NCBI RefSeq assembly: GCF_004210375.1
Contig: NC_134831.1
Coordinates: 41,698,035-41,762,034 of the forward strand
Source: Tachypleus tridentatus
Lineage: Eukaryota; Arthropoda; Merostomata; Xiphosura; Limulidae
DNA length: 64,000 nucleotides
Reading direction: 5' to 3'
This document shows, in pieces, positions 24,071 to 35,999 of the stretch (position 1 is its first letter; each line of letters starts with the position of its first letter). Both the position numbers and the translations under genes were made by a program. Below the pieces are notes generated by a model, which had not been told where the DNA came from, did no database searches, and worked only from the letters and a program-made list of their open reading frames with translations.

Positions 24071-24091
24071 TGTTTGGCAACTATTACGTCA
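24071..24091 (-). repeat. Right terminal inverted repeat of the P2RX7/THAP unit
   Basis: TGTTTGGCAACTATTACGTC plus A, the exact reverse complement of 22220-22240. A second ACGTCA site lies about 20 bp outside. Confidence 0.9.
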
Positions 24092-25487
24092 TTGTTGTAA
24101 AACGTCACTGAAACAGCCGAACAAGAGTAACTTGAGTTCGAGAACCCGCATATTTTGTTTCATTTTTTACTCAAAAACTAAAGTGTTTAAAAATATGGCA
24201 ACCACACAGGAAGTATACCTAACCAAAGTACAGTTTCTAAGGCAATTATTAAATTTGTTGAAAATTCACCTTTAAGCAATAACATGAGACAATCCATTTC
24301 TTTGTTCTATTAGTCAAAGACTACAACTTATAATACTCCAGTTATTTACTCCATCAGAGTTTTCTAAGCCTAGCTGTCACCACTCTTCGTCATTTCACTC
24401 ACTATGATGTGCGTCTTTTACAACATCACTGTTTGTTGTTTTTTTTTAAATAATACACTGCTTTACTTTTACTGGATAACAAATTATTTCTAAACACTTT
24501 AATCAAATATCGTGAACATAGATTTTTTCTCCCCGTATAATTTAGAAATGTGCCAATTATATTTTTCCGTTGCTTTGAGATAATTTTGTCAGCAGTACTC
24601 TTCTCGAAAGTAATTAATAAAACATGTTATGCGATATCACAGTGCATGAGTATGCTTTACTGAGAATAATTTATACGTCTATCTGTTTATACATCTATCT
24701 ATTTATCGAATTTACGTTATCAAGTCTCATGTTACCCAAGCATGGTCTCCTAGCCACACACAAACAAATTGTTTCAACTCTACTATATAGTCTCAATAAT
24801 TACGACCTTTATCAAATTCATAACAAATCTTACCTACGTCAAAAATAAATATATTGAAACGAGGAAACAAATGTTAAGTAGCTAAAAAAACACAAAAAAC
24901 ATCAAGCATACCCATTCTGGTATTCAAGAATACAGGTCATGATTAAATTGTTCGTAAAAAAATTATAAAATTTTGAGATTATTTAAATATTATCAAACTA
25001 ATGAAACGTAGTCTCAATAAAAGACATGAAAATATAGATATTATTGGTTGGATATTCTCTTGTCTCAAGTACAATGTCACACGATAGGCTATTCGCCCAC
25101 CGTCCACCGCAGAGAATCGAATTCTAGATTTCAGCGTTAAAATTCATAAACTTACATGTTTTGCTCTGTTGTTTATTTATTTGTTTGTTATTGTTTTTTT
25201 TGGGGGGTGATGAGGACCTAAAATAAAAACATTATCGCAAGAATGTGAAAAAAGAACACCATTCGATGAGTTTTTTTTTGGGTCTATTTAAGGCATGGGC
25301 CAGGGCTCAGTGGAGAATCCGGCTACGAAAACATGGGCACTGTACGTTTTTCAAGTAAGTGTATTTCAAACATTTAAGGGTGATGCTGGATTATTCAAAG
25401 AAACGTGAATTCACATTGTACATCAAAAAATGTAATTTTACATCTCATTTGGTGTGAAGAAACTGAAAAATTTATGTTTTAATACTA
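24092..25487. other. AT-rich intergenic stretch
   Basis: No gene seen. A family 2 SINE fragment (TCCACCGCAGAGAATCGAAT) on the minus strand lies at about 25082-25150. Confidence 0.45.
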
Positions 25488-25729
25488 TAGGGTGTTTGGA
25501 AAGTCACTGTGCAGTTTTGTAATCATATTTTATTCAGTCTATTTCAAGCCAGCAACTAATAGTGATGTTTAGAAACAAAATAAGAAGGATCCAGGCCTGT
25601 ACTGATGCCAACGGGGCTCACTTTCAACATTGTTTATAATTGTCATTCATATTTACCTCCTGTATTCTATATTGAAACATGTCTGTTAATAAATATATAA
25701 GTGCACAGTGACTTTCCGAACACCCTGTA
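25488..25729 (+). mobile_element. Mariner-type MITE, about 240 bp
   Basis: The left end GGGTGTTTGGAAAGTCACTG is matched by an inverted CAGTGACTTTCCGAACACCC at the right end. The repeats are about 27 bp with one or two mismatches and are flanked by TA. There is no coding content. High end similarity suggests relatively recent mobility. Confidence 0.88.
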
Positions 25730-26879
25730 GTATAACAGTTGATCTTTTCTCCTAACCTCATGTACAAGTTACCGATAAACAATAGTCGCTGAGTGTTTAT
25801 AAATGCACTCCTTCACTTTTCTTTCTTCTGCATTTACATCTTTAAGTTTGTGAACATTTTACCACGTGACCAACGTAATAAAGAATGTGATTATTGGAAT
25901 TATTTCGACCACGTTTCTGAAAATACATTTCAGTTTAAAAGATCAATAAATGATTCACGATCATACGATTTACAACACAGTAATGTGGATGGACTGAAAA
26001 CTTTGTAATAATTAAATTGGAATGAATCATTTAGGGGTACCCGACATGCTAACGACATATGTTTCCATAATTCCAATTGCGCTTCAACAAGTTTAAAGGA
26101 TTTAGATTAGGCCCTAAACAACATGCAATCCAATATTTACAGAATTATAAATATTATTCAACAACACCAACTGGAATAATAAAAATAAAGAAAACTTATC
26201 TTTAATAAAAACACTCGTTGTCCATCAAATAGATACATGCGATTAGACATGCAACTGCTTCAATGGGACAGCGACAAGTTTACAGACTTACAACATTACT
26301 TACTGGGATTCGATTCCAGCCGGTGGACACAGCAGATAGCTCAATGTGACTTTGTTCTGAAGCAGACAAACAAGATTTGCAGTTCCAAATTTCTTGAAGA
26401 CCGATTTCTCGCATTGCAGGATAACAAAAACACAAACTCACAGTAGTATTTCATGTTAGGCCTAGTTAGACTTTATCTCTAATAAATCGTATTGTTGACT
26501 ATATACTTTTTTTTTTTTGCTGTGATACTTATAGCCAGCGTAATCCGTATTTTTTGTTTATGTACGTTTACCTATCTAGCCTGTATCGCGTGAGATGTGT
26601 AAATATAAGATGAAAAAATATATCTTTCTGTGTTAACGAGTCGTCTGTTTACAACATTACGAAAAAGAAAAAAGTGCAGGAGCAGATGTTGCCCATTTGG
26701 GAATAAAGTATTTTTTACTCACCAGTTCTTATCTCTTGATGGATCCGTCTGCTTATCTCTATCTGTCAATGAATATGTACGTACGAATATACAAATACGA
26801 ATATAATAATCACTTTCAACATATTTCAAATGTTTTTTTTATCTATACCTACACACACACGATATTTACGTTGTTTCTG
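25730..26879. other. Intergenic stretch, no gene seen
   Basis: It contains a family 2 SINE fragment (+) at about 26303-26375 with GGTGGACACAGCAGATAGC. The remaining open frames lack splice sites or recognisable content. Confidence 0.4.
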
Positions 26880-26998
26880 TGTGTGTGTTTTTCTTATAGC
26901 AAAGCCACATCGGGCTATGTGCGCAGCCCACCGAGGGGAATCGAACCCCTGATTTTAGCATTGTAAATCCGGAGACATACCGCTGTACTAGCGGGGGG
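26880..26998 (-). mobile_element. Family 2 SINE, well preserved
   Basis: TATAGCAAAGCCACATCGGG, then GAGGGGAATCGAACCCCTGA and the head to about 26998, on the minus strand. The tail side abuts a TGTGTGTG run. Confidence 0.85.
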
Positions 26999-27065
26999 CT
27001 GGATTCGAACTCGTGACTCTCATATTAGGAATCGAGCGTCTTAACTAACTGGCCATCTCGGGCCA
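26999..27065 (-). mobile_element. Family 1 SINE head fragment, joined to family 2 SINE
   Basis: GGATTCGAACTCGTGACTC to CATCTCGGGCC is the tRNA-like head of family 1 on the minus strand. It directly abuts the family 2 copy, with body and tail missing. Confidence 0.75.
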
Positions 27066-28865
27066 GACGTTGTTTCTTCAGATGCTGTTCGTCACCAATC
27101 AGACAACCACTAAACACTGGCTTATTCTATTAAATTACCCAGAAATACATGACTTTCGGCATGTAAACAGTACGCTATTTCATTAGAAAACGTGTCCAAG
27201 AAGATTTGGACGACTTAAAAAAGAAATTCGAATAACTATTGGTCTAGATGTATATACGACAAACCATACGTTATGTAGGTTATACCAGTCCTACTGCCTA
27301 CCAATTCACTGGCGAATTTGTTAGTAGTTAGTGTAGTATATATAACTCAGCTGACAAAGAAAAACTAATTTTAAAAAATCTCAATTTCGTAAGACTCTGA
27401 ATCGAATACCAGAAGAGAAGACAGAATACGTGGCTTGTACAACTTTGTGTTCCAGTGTTTGAAAATGAGTCGTATTCGAGAAAAATGTTTGTTTCAGATA
27501 TACGAGTATTCTCCTTTCTACCCGTCTAAAGTTATAAAGTGGGAAACTATAATAACCACAACTAGACAATAACACTTAGTGTCATTTTTATAACGTATCT
27601 ATGGTCGCAAAGTTTGAAGCGCAATTTTGTGTAAGAGGGGCAAGAACATGGACAGTCGAGTTCATGGTCTGACATGGTAACTTGACGGTCACGCTCGGCT
27701 TAAGAGTAGTGTGATTTGTAGTAGGTTAAATCAACTTAAAATGTTTTACTGGCAAAATCTCGTGGATTCGAAGCCAGGTAGGTGCAAAAGCTGAGTTATA
27801 ACATCATTTACTGGATAGTATATCTGCTTTCACTGGTTCTATTGACAACATTATCGTTATTGTTTGTTTGTTTTTATTTAGAGTGCCACATAACAGCACG
27901 TCGCCACGAGCCCAAAAATGACCAAGGACTATTGGAATATCATATTATAAACTGGTAAAGAGTTTGTGTGTGAATTGCTACAGTGATGGGTTTGTCCTAA
28001 CTGAGCTTTCGTATGAAGAGCTCGAATAATGGGTTTCTCCTAATGTGAACTGCTACAGTAATGGGTTTGTCCCGAGGTTTTTATATGTGAGAGACAAGGA
28101 ATATTCCCGTCTTGAAAATTCTAAAAAAAGAAAAAAAAAGACCTGAATACATCTTTATGATCTGAGTGTACGAATATTTTGCATCAAAGTTTCGGTGGGA
28201 TCACGTTACTTAAGCCACGCCCAACAATTATAAAATGTAGTTCTGATACATTCCGTTTTACCACGATTGTCACATGCGTCTGATGTGTATATTGAAAACG
28301 GTTTCTATATAACTTACTCAACCCTCTATATACAGGTCCCACAGGGACTTTCCTTACTTTAGATTTGGGAGGGGCCCTCTATTAATCTATTAAAATATTA
28401 ATACAATATAATAGAAGATTATATTGAATCTGATCTGGCATGTTTAGCTTGATTAAATATATATATTTAAACTACCACCAGTGTCTGTAATGAGTTACTT
28501 ACTGAATTACAAATATGAATTTAGAGCATTTATGAAGCCACGACATCTTTCCTGTCTTATCCAAAGAACTTAGCATCAAAATTCTTTCTAAAAGGAATAG
28601 AGACAGTCAGTTGTATTAACTGTGGTGTTGTAATCATGTATATGCATAATCAGTGGGGAATTAAGACGATTTCTTATAGCTGGATTAATAGTAGTTTTGC
28701 TACCCTACTGAATTAGACAGTGTGTTGCACATTTAAGTACAAACTAACTAGGTGTATTTATTGCTGCTACAACATTTTTGAAAATTCGTGTTCTGGAACA
28801 TTTTGAAAGTTATTACATTGATCATGAATCCAAGTATATTCCAAGGGTAAGCGTGAAAATAATGT
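27066..28865. other. AT-rich intergenic stretch
   Basis: No gene seen. A short imperfect duplication with CTACAGTGATGGGTTTGTCC lies around 27975-28070. Confidence 0.4.
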
Positions 28866-29062
28866 GAATTTTGAAGGTTCATGGTTCTCGTCTCTTTGCC
28901 CAAAAAACTGGACTCGGGTTTTGAGAACCGTGAATGCACTACAAGAGTGACAACCAAATCCCGCTCTTTGGTAAAAGAAACGTTGGGGCGGGTGATATTT
29001 AGTAGGTGCATTCCCCTTACTTCAAAGTTAGGGACGGCTATCTGCAGGTTCTTTGCGTATCT
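28866..29062 (+). mobile_element. Family 1 SINE, heavily diverged
   Basis: TTTGGTAAAAGAAACG...GGCGGGTGAT and GTTAGGGACGGCTATCTGCA keep the body and tail order of family 1. The head is unrecognisable. Confidence 0.55.
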
Positions 29063-29149
29063 TTGTTAAATTGTAAAACACGTGAACAAAATACAATACG
29101 ATGGTTACAATTCTTCTTTTATTGTGCGTGAGTTATTAACGTGTGTTTT

Positions 29150-30415
29150 GATTCACATGGTTAAACACATTCATTCAAAGTTTCGTACTTCATCTGACTC
29201 ACAGTTAAGTAATCTACATGGTCAAACACTTTGAATCGTAGTTAATAATTCTCATAGTTTAACACGTTGACTCACACTTAAGTAATTCACACAGTTAAAC
29301 ACCTTGAATCGTAGTTAATTAATTCACATAGTTTAAAATATTGATTAATAATTAAGTTGCTTTCTTGGTTGAGCAAGCTGACTTTGTTAAGTAATTCTCC
29401 TAGTTTAACACGTTCACTCAGTTAAGTTATTATCTTATTTATACAATTTAACTCATAATTAAGCAAATCACGTCATTAATTACGTTGACTACAAGTTAAG
29501 GACTATCCAATTTGACTAATGGTTAAGTAAATCATGTAGTTACGCATGTTGAATATTAACTAAGTGATTTACACGGTTAAACACGTTGATTCATAGTTAA
29601 GTATCTCACTTAGTTTGTTAAGTAATTCTTCTAGTTTAGCACGATTAACTCATAGTTAATTAATTCACTTAGATTAGCACGTTGAATCATAGTTCTTATA
29701 GTTTAACACGATCGCTCATAAATAATTCAAATAGGTTAGCAAATTGACTCATAGTTAATTAATTCACATAGTTTAATACGTTAACTCATAATTAATTAAT
29801 TTATCTAGTTTAACACTTGACCCGTAGTATATTAATTTACATAGTATAAGACGTTGACTCATAGTTAATTAATTCACATAGTTCAACACGTTCACTCATG
29901 GATAATTAATTCAAGCAGTTTAGCAAGTTGACTCATAGTTAATTAATTTACATAGTATAAGACGTTGACTCATAGTTAATTAATTCACATAGTTCAACAC
30001 GTTCACTCATGGATAATTAATTCAAGCAGTTTAGCAAGTTGACTCATAGTTAATTAATTCATCTAGTTTAACACTTGTCTCGTGTACATATATGTATGTG
30101 TGTTTTCTAAAAGCAAAGCCACATCAGACTATCTGCTAAGTCCACCGAGGGGAATCGAACCCCTGATTTTAGCGTTTTAAATTCGTAGACTTAAAGCTGT
30201 ACTATAGTTGGCCACTTGTCTCGTAGTAAATTAATTTTTATAGTATAACACGTTGACTCACAGTTAATTAATTCACCTAGTTTAGCACTTTGACTAATAG
30301 TTTATTTATTCACCTAGTTTACCACTTTAACTCATAATTATTCAATTCACATAGTTTAACACGTTGTTCTTTAGCTAAGTACGTTTAACTAACGATTAAA
30401 TAATTTGTTCAACAC
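29150..30415 (+). repeat. 37-bp minisatellite, about 1.2 kb
   Basis: The unit is close to GTTGACTCATAGTTAATTAA plus TTCACATAGTTTAACAC. It is repeated about thirty times with variable decay. A 111-bp (3 x 37) block starting near 29831 is duplicated exactly from near 29942, showing recent expansion. A family 2 SINE interrupts the array at about 30100-30212. Confidence 0.92.
30100..30212 (-). mobile_element. Family 2 SINE inside the minisatellite
   Basis: AAAGCAAAGCCACATCAGAC and GAGGGGAATCGAACCCCTGA mark a good copy on the minus strand, flanked on both sides by 37-bp units (CACTTGTCTCGT on either side). Confidence 0.85.
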
Positions 30416-31361
30416 TTTAATGATATTGCAAGGTTTTTCAAAACCTAAAACATCAACATATAAGTCAGGGAGTGTTAACTTACACTGAAATTTTTATCTA
30501 TCGATCGCAAATCTAGATGTACCTGGTGATTGTTTATGTAATCTTCGGTTTGCTACTTGATATAATTTGTACAGTTTGGATCTTCTGATATATTTAGTAT
30601 ATATGTCAGACGACACCAAGTAAGTTACGTAGCCTGTGTAGTAGTGTTTATATTATTACTCAAAATAAGTTAGAGTAAATTGCTTCGTATTATCCCTACT
30701 ACGATTTCACAAGCAATTTTCGAAGGGAACACAACGACAAAGAAACAAAATATAATCGACCAGAGTAACATTACACTCTAGCGGGCCACCTATATATACA
30801 TATATATATATATATGAGGAGGATGCGAGGGTGTCTTACGGAAATTGTAACTGTAATAATACAAGTGTTTCAAAATAATTTTACAGTTAATGAAATATAA
30901 ACATCAGTAAATTAATAGATCAAATTCTTTCCTAGCTAATTGGAAGGTAATAAGAGAGAGAATTAAAATTTTATAAACATATATAAATAGAATTATATAT
31001 TTTTTTACATGCTTGGGATGCAATTTTCATCATTCACGCAAAGCACATATTAGTGAATCAATAAAGTACATCTGATATAATTCCCACTAAAATAGTTTTG
31101 AATGTTATGTTTTCAACAACTTAAAATATCTATATTATACAGAAGTAACTCTGTCGAGTTCCGAGATATCGAGTGGTTTGTTGATTTATCTACTTCGTGC
31201 GGACCAAAAAAGAACAAAAATAAACTAGGCAACAAACTGTTTCGATAAATCCATAACAGGACACATATTTACCGAAGATAACTAGGTTATTTATACAAAT
31301 GTTAAGGTGTTGTATCTCATGCTGTTATACGTAATATTTTTCTTTCTTTTTTTTATATAAG
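30416..31361. other. AT-rich stretch upstream of a candidate exon
   Basis: It contains a TA microsatellite at about 30791-30815. No exon seen. Confidence 0.4.
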
Positions 31362-31470
31362 GAATCCTTTTCTGATTCAAGCCGCTCCCGCTTGGATAAA
31401 CTGAACCAGAAAAACGCGAGGAAGGAGACTTATACAGATGTCGATTTAACGGTCCTCACAAGGTTGTGGG
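31362..31470 (+). CDS. Orphan internal exon candidate
   Basis: A long pyrimidine run and ATATAAG acceptor precede a GC-richer open stretch. It encodes ESFSDSSRSRLDKLNQKNAR followed by KETYTDVDLTVLTR. Possible donors are AG|GTTGTG at 31463 (weak) or GGG|GTATTT at 31471. The hydrophilic, charged composition and codon use resemble coding sequence, unlike the surroundings. I do not recognise the family. It could be an exon of a gene lying mostly outside the window, an alternative upstream exon of the AUTS2-like gene, or a relic. The frame stays open beyond the donor to about 31733 across a T-run, which is probably chance. Confidence 0.4.
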
Positions 31471-32418
31471 GTATTTTTTCTCTTTGCATCCAAAATTCCG
31501 TGACGTACAAGCGAAGTTTTTTTTTTTTTTTTTTGTTTGGAATAGAAGAGAATAAATACTTGTTAGAAAATGTAGAATCTTTATTAGACAGTAATAACGA
31601 ATCTGATTGGATGGCCTCATTGAACTTAACTTATAGGCCTGGTTTCGTAATTATAAATAACAAAACATTAAATAACAGACAACATAAAACCAGGTACCAA
31701 ATAAAATTTAAAAGCGGACAAACTAAACTTTAACAGCTAATCTTTTAAACAATATATTATCGAAAAAATGCTCGTTTCATATATGTAAAAAAAGAAGAGT
31801 ATTTTCTGAATGGATATAAAGACGTACGTGTACATGTGTGATGTTCTGTAAACAATATTAATACTAACTGTAGTGCTGTAAATATTAACTACTTATGTTA
31901 GTGGAAGTGATTGCTCTTGTATTCACGAGCTCTCAGTAGATTCTTTTATCAACTGAACTAAAGTACTTTTTATTATTACTGTATCTAGTTTCCTCCAGAG
32001 GTCGCTTTAAGAGTTGGTATTTCGTTATTTAACAAAAATTAAAAATCAAATCGCTAGAAGAATTGGCTAATAATAATCATTCCAGCAAATCTAATGATTT
32101 TTAACTCCGTGGTTCGATCCCAGAGAAAAGACAGACGAACAGAACTGAAAACACACTGAAGGTAATAAATGTTTTTTATTGTATCACTACACTACCCAAT
32201 AGTTTAGAACACATGTGTATCATTAGACAATCAAAAAGTCCTCGTTTGTGACTCTTAATTGTATACTGGATATTAAACAAATATGACTGTGGTCTTCATT
32301 ACATAGAACTTGGAGATTAAAAGTTATCGACCAGAAGAATTTGTTTTTTTCTTACGCTACGTTTTTGAAACACTTCATCATTCTTGGTATGCTATAATGA
32401 AACATACCTGGCATGTTA
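31471..32418. other. AT-rich stretch, no gene seen
   Basis: A pyrimidine run at about 31518-31534 and no recognisable repeat. Confidence 0.4.
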
Positions 32419-32678
32419 GTTTGTTTTCAATTTCACGCAAAGTCACACGAGGGCTACCTTCGCTAGTCGTTTCTAATCTAACAGTGTAAAACTAGAAGGA
32501 AGGCAGCCAGTTATCAACACCCACCCCAACTCTTGGGCAACTCTTTTACCAATGAATAGTGGGATTGATTGTTACTTATAACGCCCTTACGGCTGAAAGG
32601 GCGATAATGTTTAGTGTGACGGGGATTCAAACCCGTGCACCTCATATTACAAATTGAGCCCTCTAACCGTCTGGCCTT
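32419..32678 (-). mobile_element. Family 1 SINE
   Basis: The tail starts at TTGTTTTCAATTTCACGCAA. CAACTCTTGGGCAACTC and GGCTGAAAGGGCGATAATG follow, and the head ends CCGTCTGGCCT. Moderately diverged minus-strand copy. Confidence 0.88.
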
Positions 32679-34787
32679 ACTTTACATGTTATAAGGAAGG
32701 GATGATGCATTCTTAATATTATATTTTCTACATAGCGAATATGACTTCGAGTGTGTTTGATGACAGCCTGGTTTATCTGAAATCTAACTGGAAGACTAAT
32801 TGGTGATGTAAGCCACATTTAGTGAATAATAAAAAAAGACATATTTTCTACGTGAATTAACAATCATGTTACAAACACAGAATGGCATAAGCTTCTTATG
32901 CTTCCATAGAAACAAACGTGCTTTAAAATAAGACCGCTATATATATTTGGATTCTGGTTTACACAAGCTACTGAAATCGTATGTACAACTTAATATAAAC
33001 ATTCTATGTGTCTCTTTATGCAAGCTTCTTAGGTCTTCTTGAACACATCCAAATAACATTAGGTTTAGCCCCCATACCCCACCTCCACAGCGTCAGTTAA
33101 ATGTAATCATGTCATATAGATCTTTATACATCATTACAGAGGAAAGGTGAGCAAAAGTAAAGCAAGCTTGGATTCAGATATTGTGTAAACATAGCTATCA
33201 CAGTGTTTGTTACCAATGTTTCTGCCTTGCACTAAAGCTTCTAAAAGAGTGCATGCGATTTGTTGTTCTTTCTCTTTGGTGTTTTACTGAGTGGTAAGTA
33301 TATGAGGCATGAAACTTCAATTTTAACTTTCTAGTTTATCTGATATCACAAATATAATCTAGTTTTGATATCTTTGAAGGACTAAACTCTGTCGTTAAGG
33401 TATACAATGTAATATCTGACAGCAATAAACTTCCTTTTTAACTTCTTTCTATTCGAAAACTATGTGTTTATTTTATGTCAGAGCATACGCTTATCTCATA
33501 CGTCAAATAAAAATATGAAGTATGATGTGAGAATAATCGTATGGTAAAATGTACACAACAGAATAACAATGAAGAAAATGAACTGATAGAGAAATAAATG
33601 GTATGTCAACAATATTCAAGAAGTTGAACTGATGTAGAGGTCAAAGGTTGTGAGATAACGAATTCTATTGTTTTGTGATTGTGGTTGTGTTTATCGTCCG
33701 TTTATTATTTCCTTCTAACATTTAATTTCTCTATGAATTTTAGTTGCATTAAAACGAATAACTCACCTTCTACCTAATTATTTGTATTTTGAGTAAATAT
33801 ATGTGTATGATGAAACTGACACTAGTTTCCCTAGCGGTAACGTACGGATAATATTAATATAACAGAAGAGTATGTAAATTTCTGACGACATGAGGCTGTT
33901 CTCTCGTGAGCTACTCAGTAAATAAATACCCTGCCAGAATCTTCACTAAGAGAATAATTAATTATTGTTACTTATCATTCGATACAGTTATCGAAAGGTA
34001 TTTTCGAAATATTGTATTTACTGTTTTTATTTATTTGTTTTATTTTGTAACTAATGTTGTTTTAGAATTAGGTTTTTCTTTCTGGTTCATTTCCGTGATT
34101 CTATTATTTGAAATAATATTGACTTATTAATACCTATGATAAAGCTGATAGAGAGGTAAAATATGAAGGAACATTAATGGGTAATTATTTCTTTCAAACA
34201 ATAAGAGGATTCTCTGAGCCTCAAATTACGATTATCCTAAGGAACAATTGCAGGCATCATTAACACAAACACACACATGTCTATGTATATTTCCTGTATT
34301 AGGTAGATGGGTTTACTAGTGAATTTATGAGTGTTTTAATACAAAAGTGTCTAATGATTTGAATGAATAATTCTTCGAATTGTAGGTTCACTTATGAAAT
34401 ATCTCAATGAAAGATCGGCAGGTAGCAACACAGAGGAACATTAGACTGTTGATTCTGTTAGATTTACTTTTATCGTAACACGCTTTATCTCAATCTTAGA
34501 AACAAGCTTAATATTTTCCACTTAACGTTCAAGACATTTTATACGATTAATAACGTTTGTCAGTTAGCCCTTATTGCATTTTCAAGATTTGTATTAAAAC
34601 ACATTTGTATTTTTTTGTTTTCTTCACAAACAAAAACGAGCTTTATATCCTTGACCGAAATGTGGCTTATAGGTTAGCGTGGTGGGCTTTATATCGGAAG
34701 GTCCAAAGTTCACACACTCAATTATGGATACATTTCTGAAGTGGCAGTCAGTCCCACTGATCACTGGAATGAGTTGGGTGTGTGTTT
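32679..34787. other. AT-rich intergenic stretch
   Basis: No gene seen. The frame at 33906-34130 is hydrophobic by composition only. Confidence 0.4.
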
Positions 34788-34859
34788 GTGTGTTTTTCTT
34801 ATAGCAAAGCCACAAAGGGCTATCTGCTCAGCCCACCGAGGGGAATCGAATCCCTGATA
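34788..34859 (-). mobile_element. Family 2 SINE, 5'-truncated
   Basis: TATAGCAAAGCCACAAAGGG to GGGGAATCGAATCCCTGAT on the minus strand. The head half is missing, and AGAATGAGTTGGG just beyond repeats GGAATGAGTTGGG just before it, a likely target-site duplication. Confidence 0.8.
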
Positions 34860-35759
34860 AGAATGAGTTGGGCAAAGCTCTTACGGTAACAACTGATGCC
34901 CTCTCTCTTTGGTCCGTAATTCAAAATTATAAACCATTATACCTGGAACCAAAAGATCTCTGACCTGGCTGTTAAGTTCGCCTTTATATCAGTAGTTCAC
35001 TTTATACTTAATGCCGTGATTATAACTTAACTCGGAAAACTTTTGTCAATAAGCAACTGAAACAATAATTTATGAGTATAGAGAAAAAGGTTTCGAATGC
35101 CATAGTTTCTAATTTTTCAATCTCTTTAAAATGAACGCTGGAGCATCAGTCCACTAAGCTCGATATTGTCGAACGTCATGGTTTTATATGAAACTTGTTC
35201 TTATCATATTTTATTGTTGGTTAGGTTCTTATGAAACATGTTCTTATCATATTTTATCGTTGGCTAGGTTCTTATTTATTATATTGTAAAAAAAATAGTT
35301 TCAATTAAAATTCATGTAACGATAGCGAATTAATTTATTTATTCAATGACGGTTACTGCAGTTTAAACTTGCTGGTACGCCTAACTTTGTACTTGCCGTT
35401 TCAACAGCAATTTCGAAACCAATATATGCCTAACTCTCAAAGAAAATACTTGTAGAATTTCCTCGATAACAAACTTTCTGGTTTACTCACTGACCAACAG
35501 AATCGCAAACGAAAGGATTCTCACTATCCAAATTACTAACACTGAAATGATTACCTCAATATTTCACTGAATACTACAGTCAGTCTAGTATTTATATTAT
35601 ACTCTTATTACCACATATTACACGAAGCTTCTAGATTTTATAGATGTTTTACACTTTCATTAAATTCTTAGATTTTACATTATCGTGATGTAAGTACTAG
35701 CTCTCTCTAGAAAACATTAAAAATATAGCTTACACAAATACACGTGTAAAATAAGCCAC
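34860..35759. other. AT-rich stretch with a small tandem duplication
   Basis: A unit of about 47 bp with TTCTTATCATATTTTAT and TTGG(T/C)TAGGTTCTTAT is present twice at about 35187-35280. No gene seen. Confidence 0.5.
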
Positions 35760-35999
35760 ACTGAACAGTAACAAAATAGGTAGAGTATAATCGAACAGCC
35801 ATGTACGAGTTATTATTCTGGTGTTTATAAGTTGTTTTAGGCATTTGTTTTTCGTGAAAACACACATACACACCTGTTTTGTATACAACGATGTGATTTC
35901 GCTATAATCTTTTTGGCACTGGTCAACGCTTTTTTCAAACAATTTCTTTTTAGTTGGTGAAGAGTCATGTCTCGTCATGTAACAAAAGCTATAAGGTGT

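Larger units (their letters stand above)
22220..24091. mobile_element. Inverted-repeat-bounded P2RX7-like/THAP two-gene unit
   Basis: A 21-bp sequence starting TGACGTAATAGTTGCCAAAC at 22220-22240 recurs as a perfect inverted copy at 24071-24091. It encloses two convergent broken genes and nothing else: a P2RX7 C-terminal-domain-like gene starting 36 bp inside the left repeat, and a THAP gene starting about 140 bp inside the right one. THAP domains are known in P-element and Kolobok transposase systems, so a DNA transposon is the leading reading. No clear target-site duplication is visible immediately outside, and no DDE transposase lies inside. It could be a non-autonomous element, or a gene pair with mirrored promoters, since TGACGTAA is a CRE/ATF-like site. 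Confidence 0.6.

Noticed and set aside
24071..24080. Upstream start of the THAP frame at 24080
   Set aside because: That codon is TTG, not ATG, and the added N-terminal part is hydrophobic; the THAP domain begins naturally at the ATG at 23930.
31471..31733. Extension of the 31362 exon frame
   Set aside because: Runs through a T homopolymer and AT-rich sequence; likely chance read-through into the intron.
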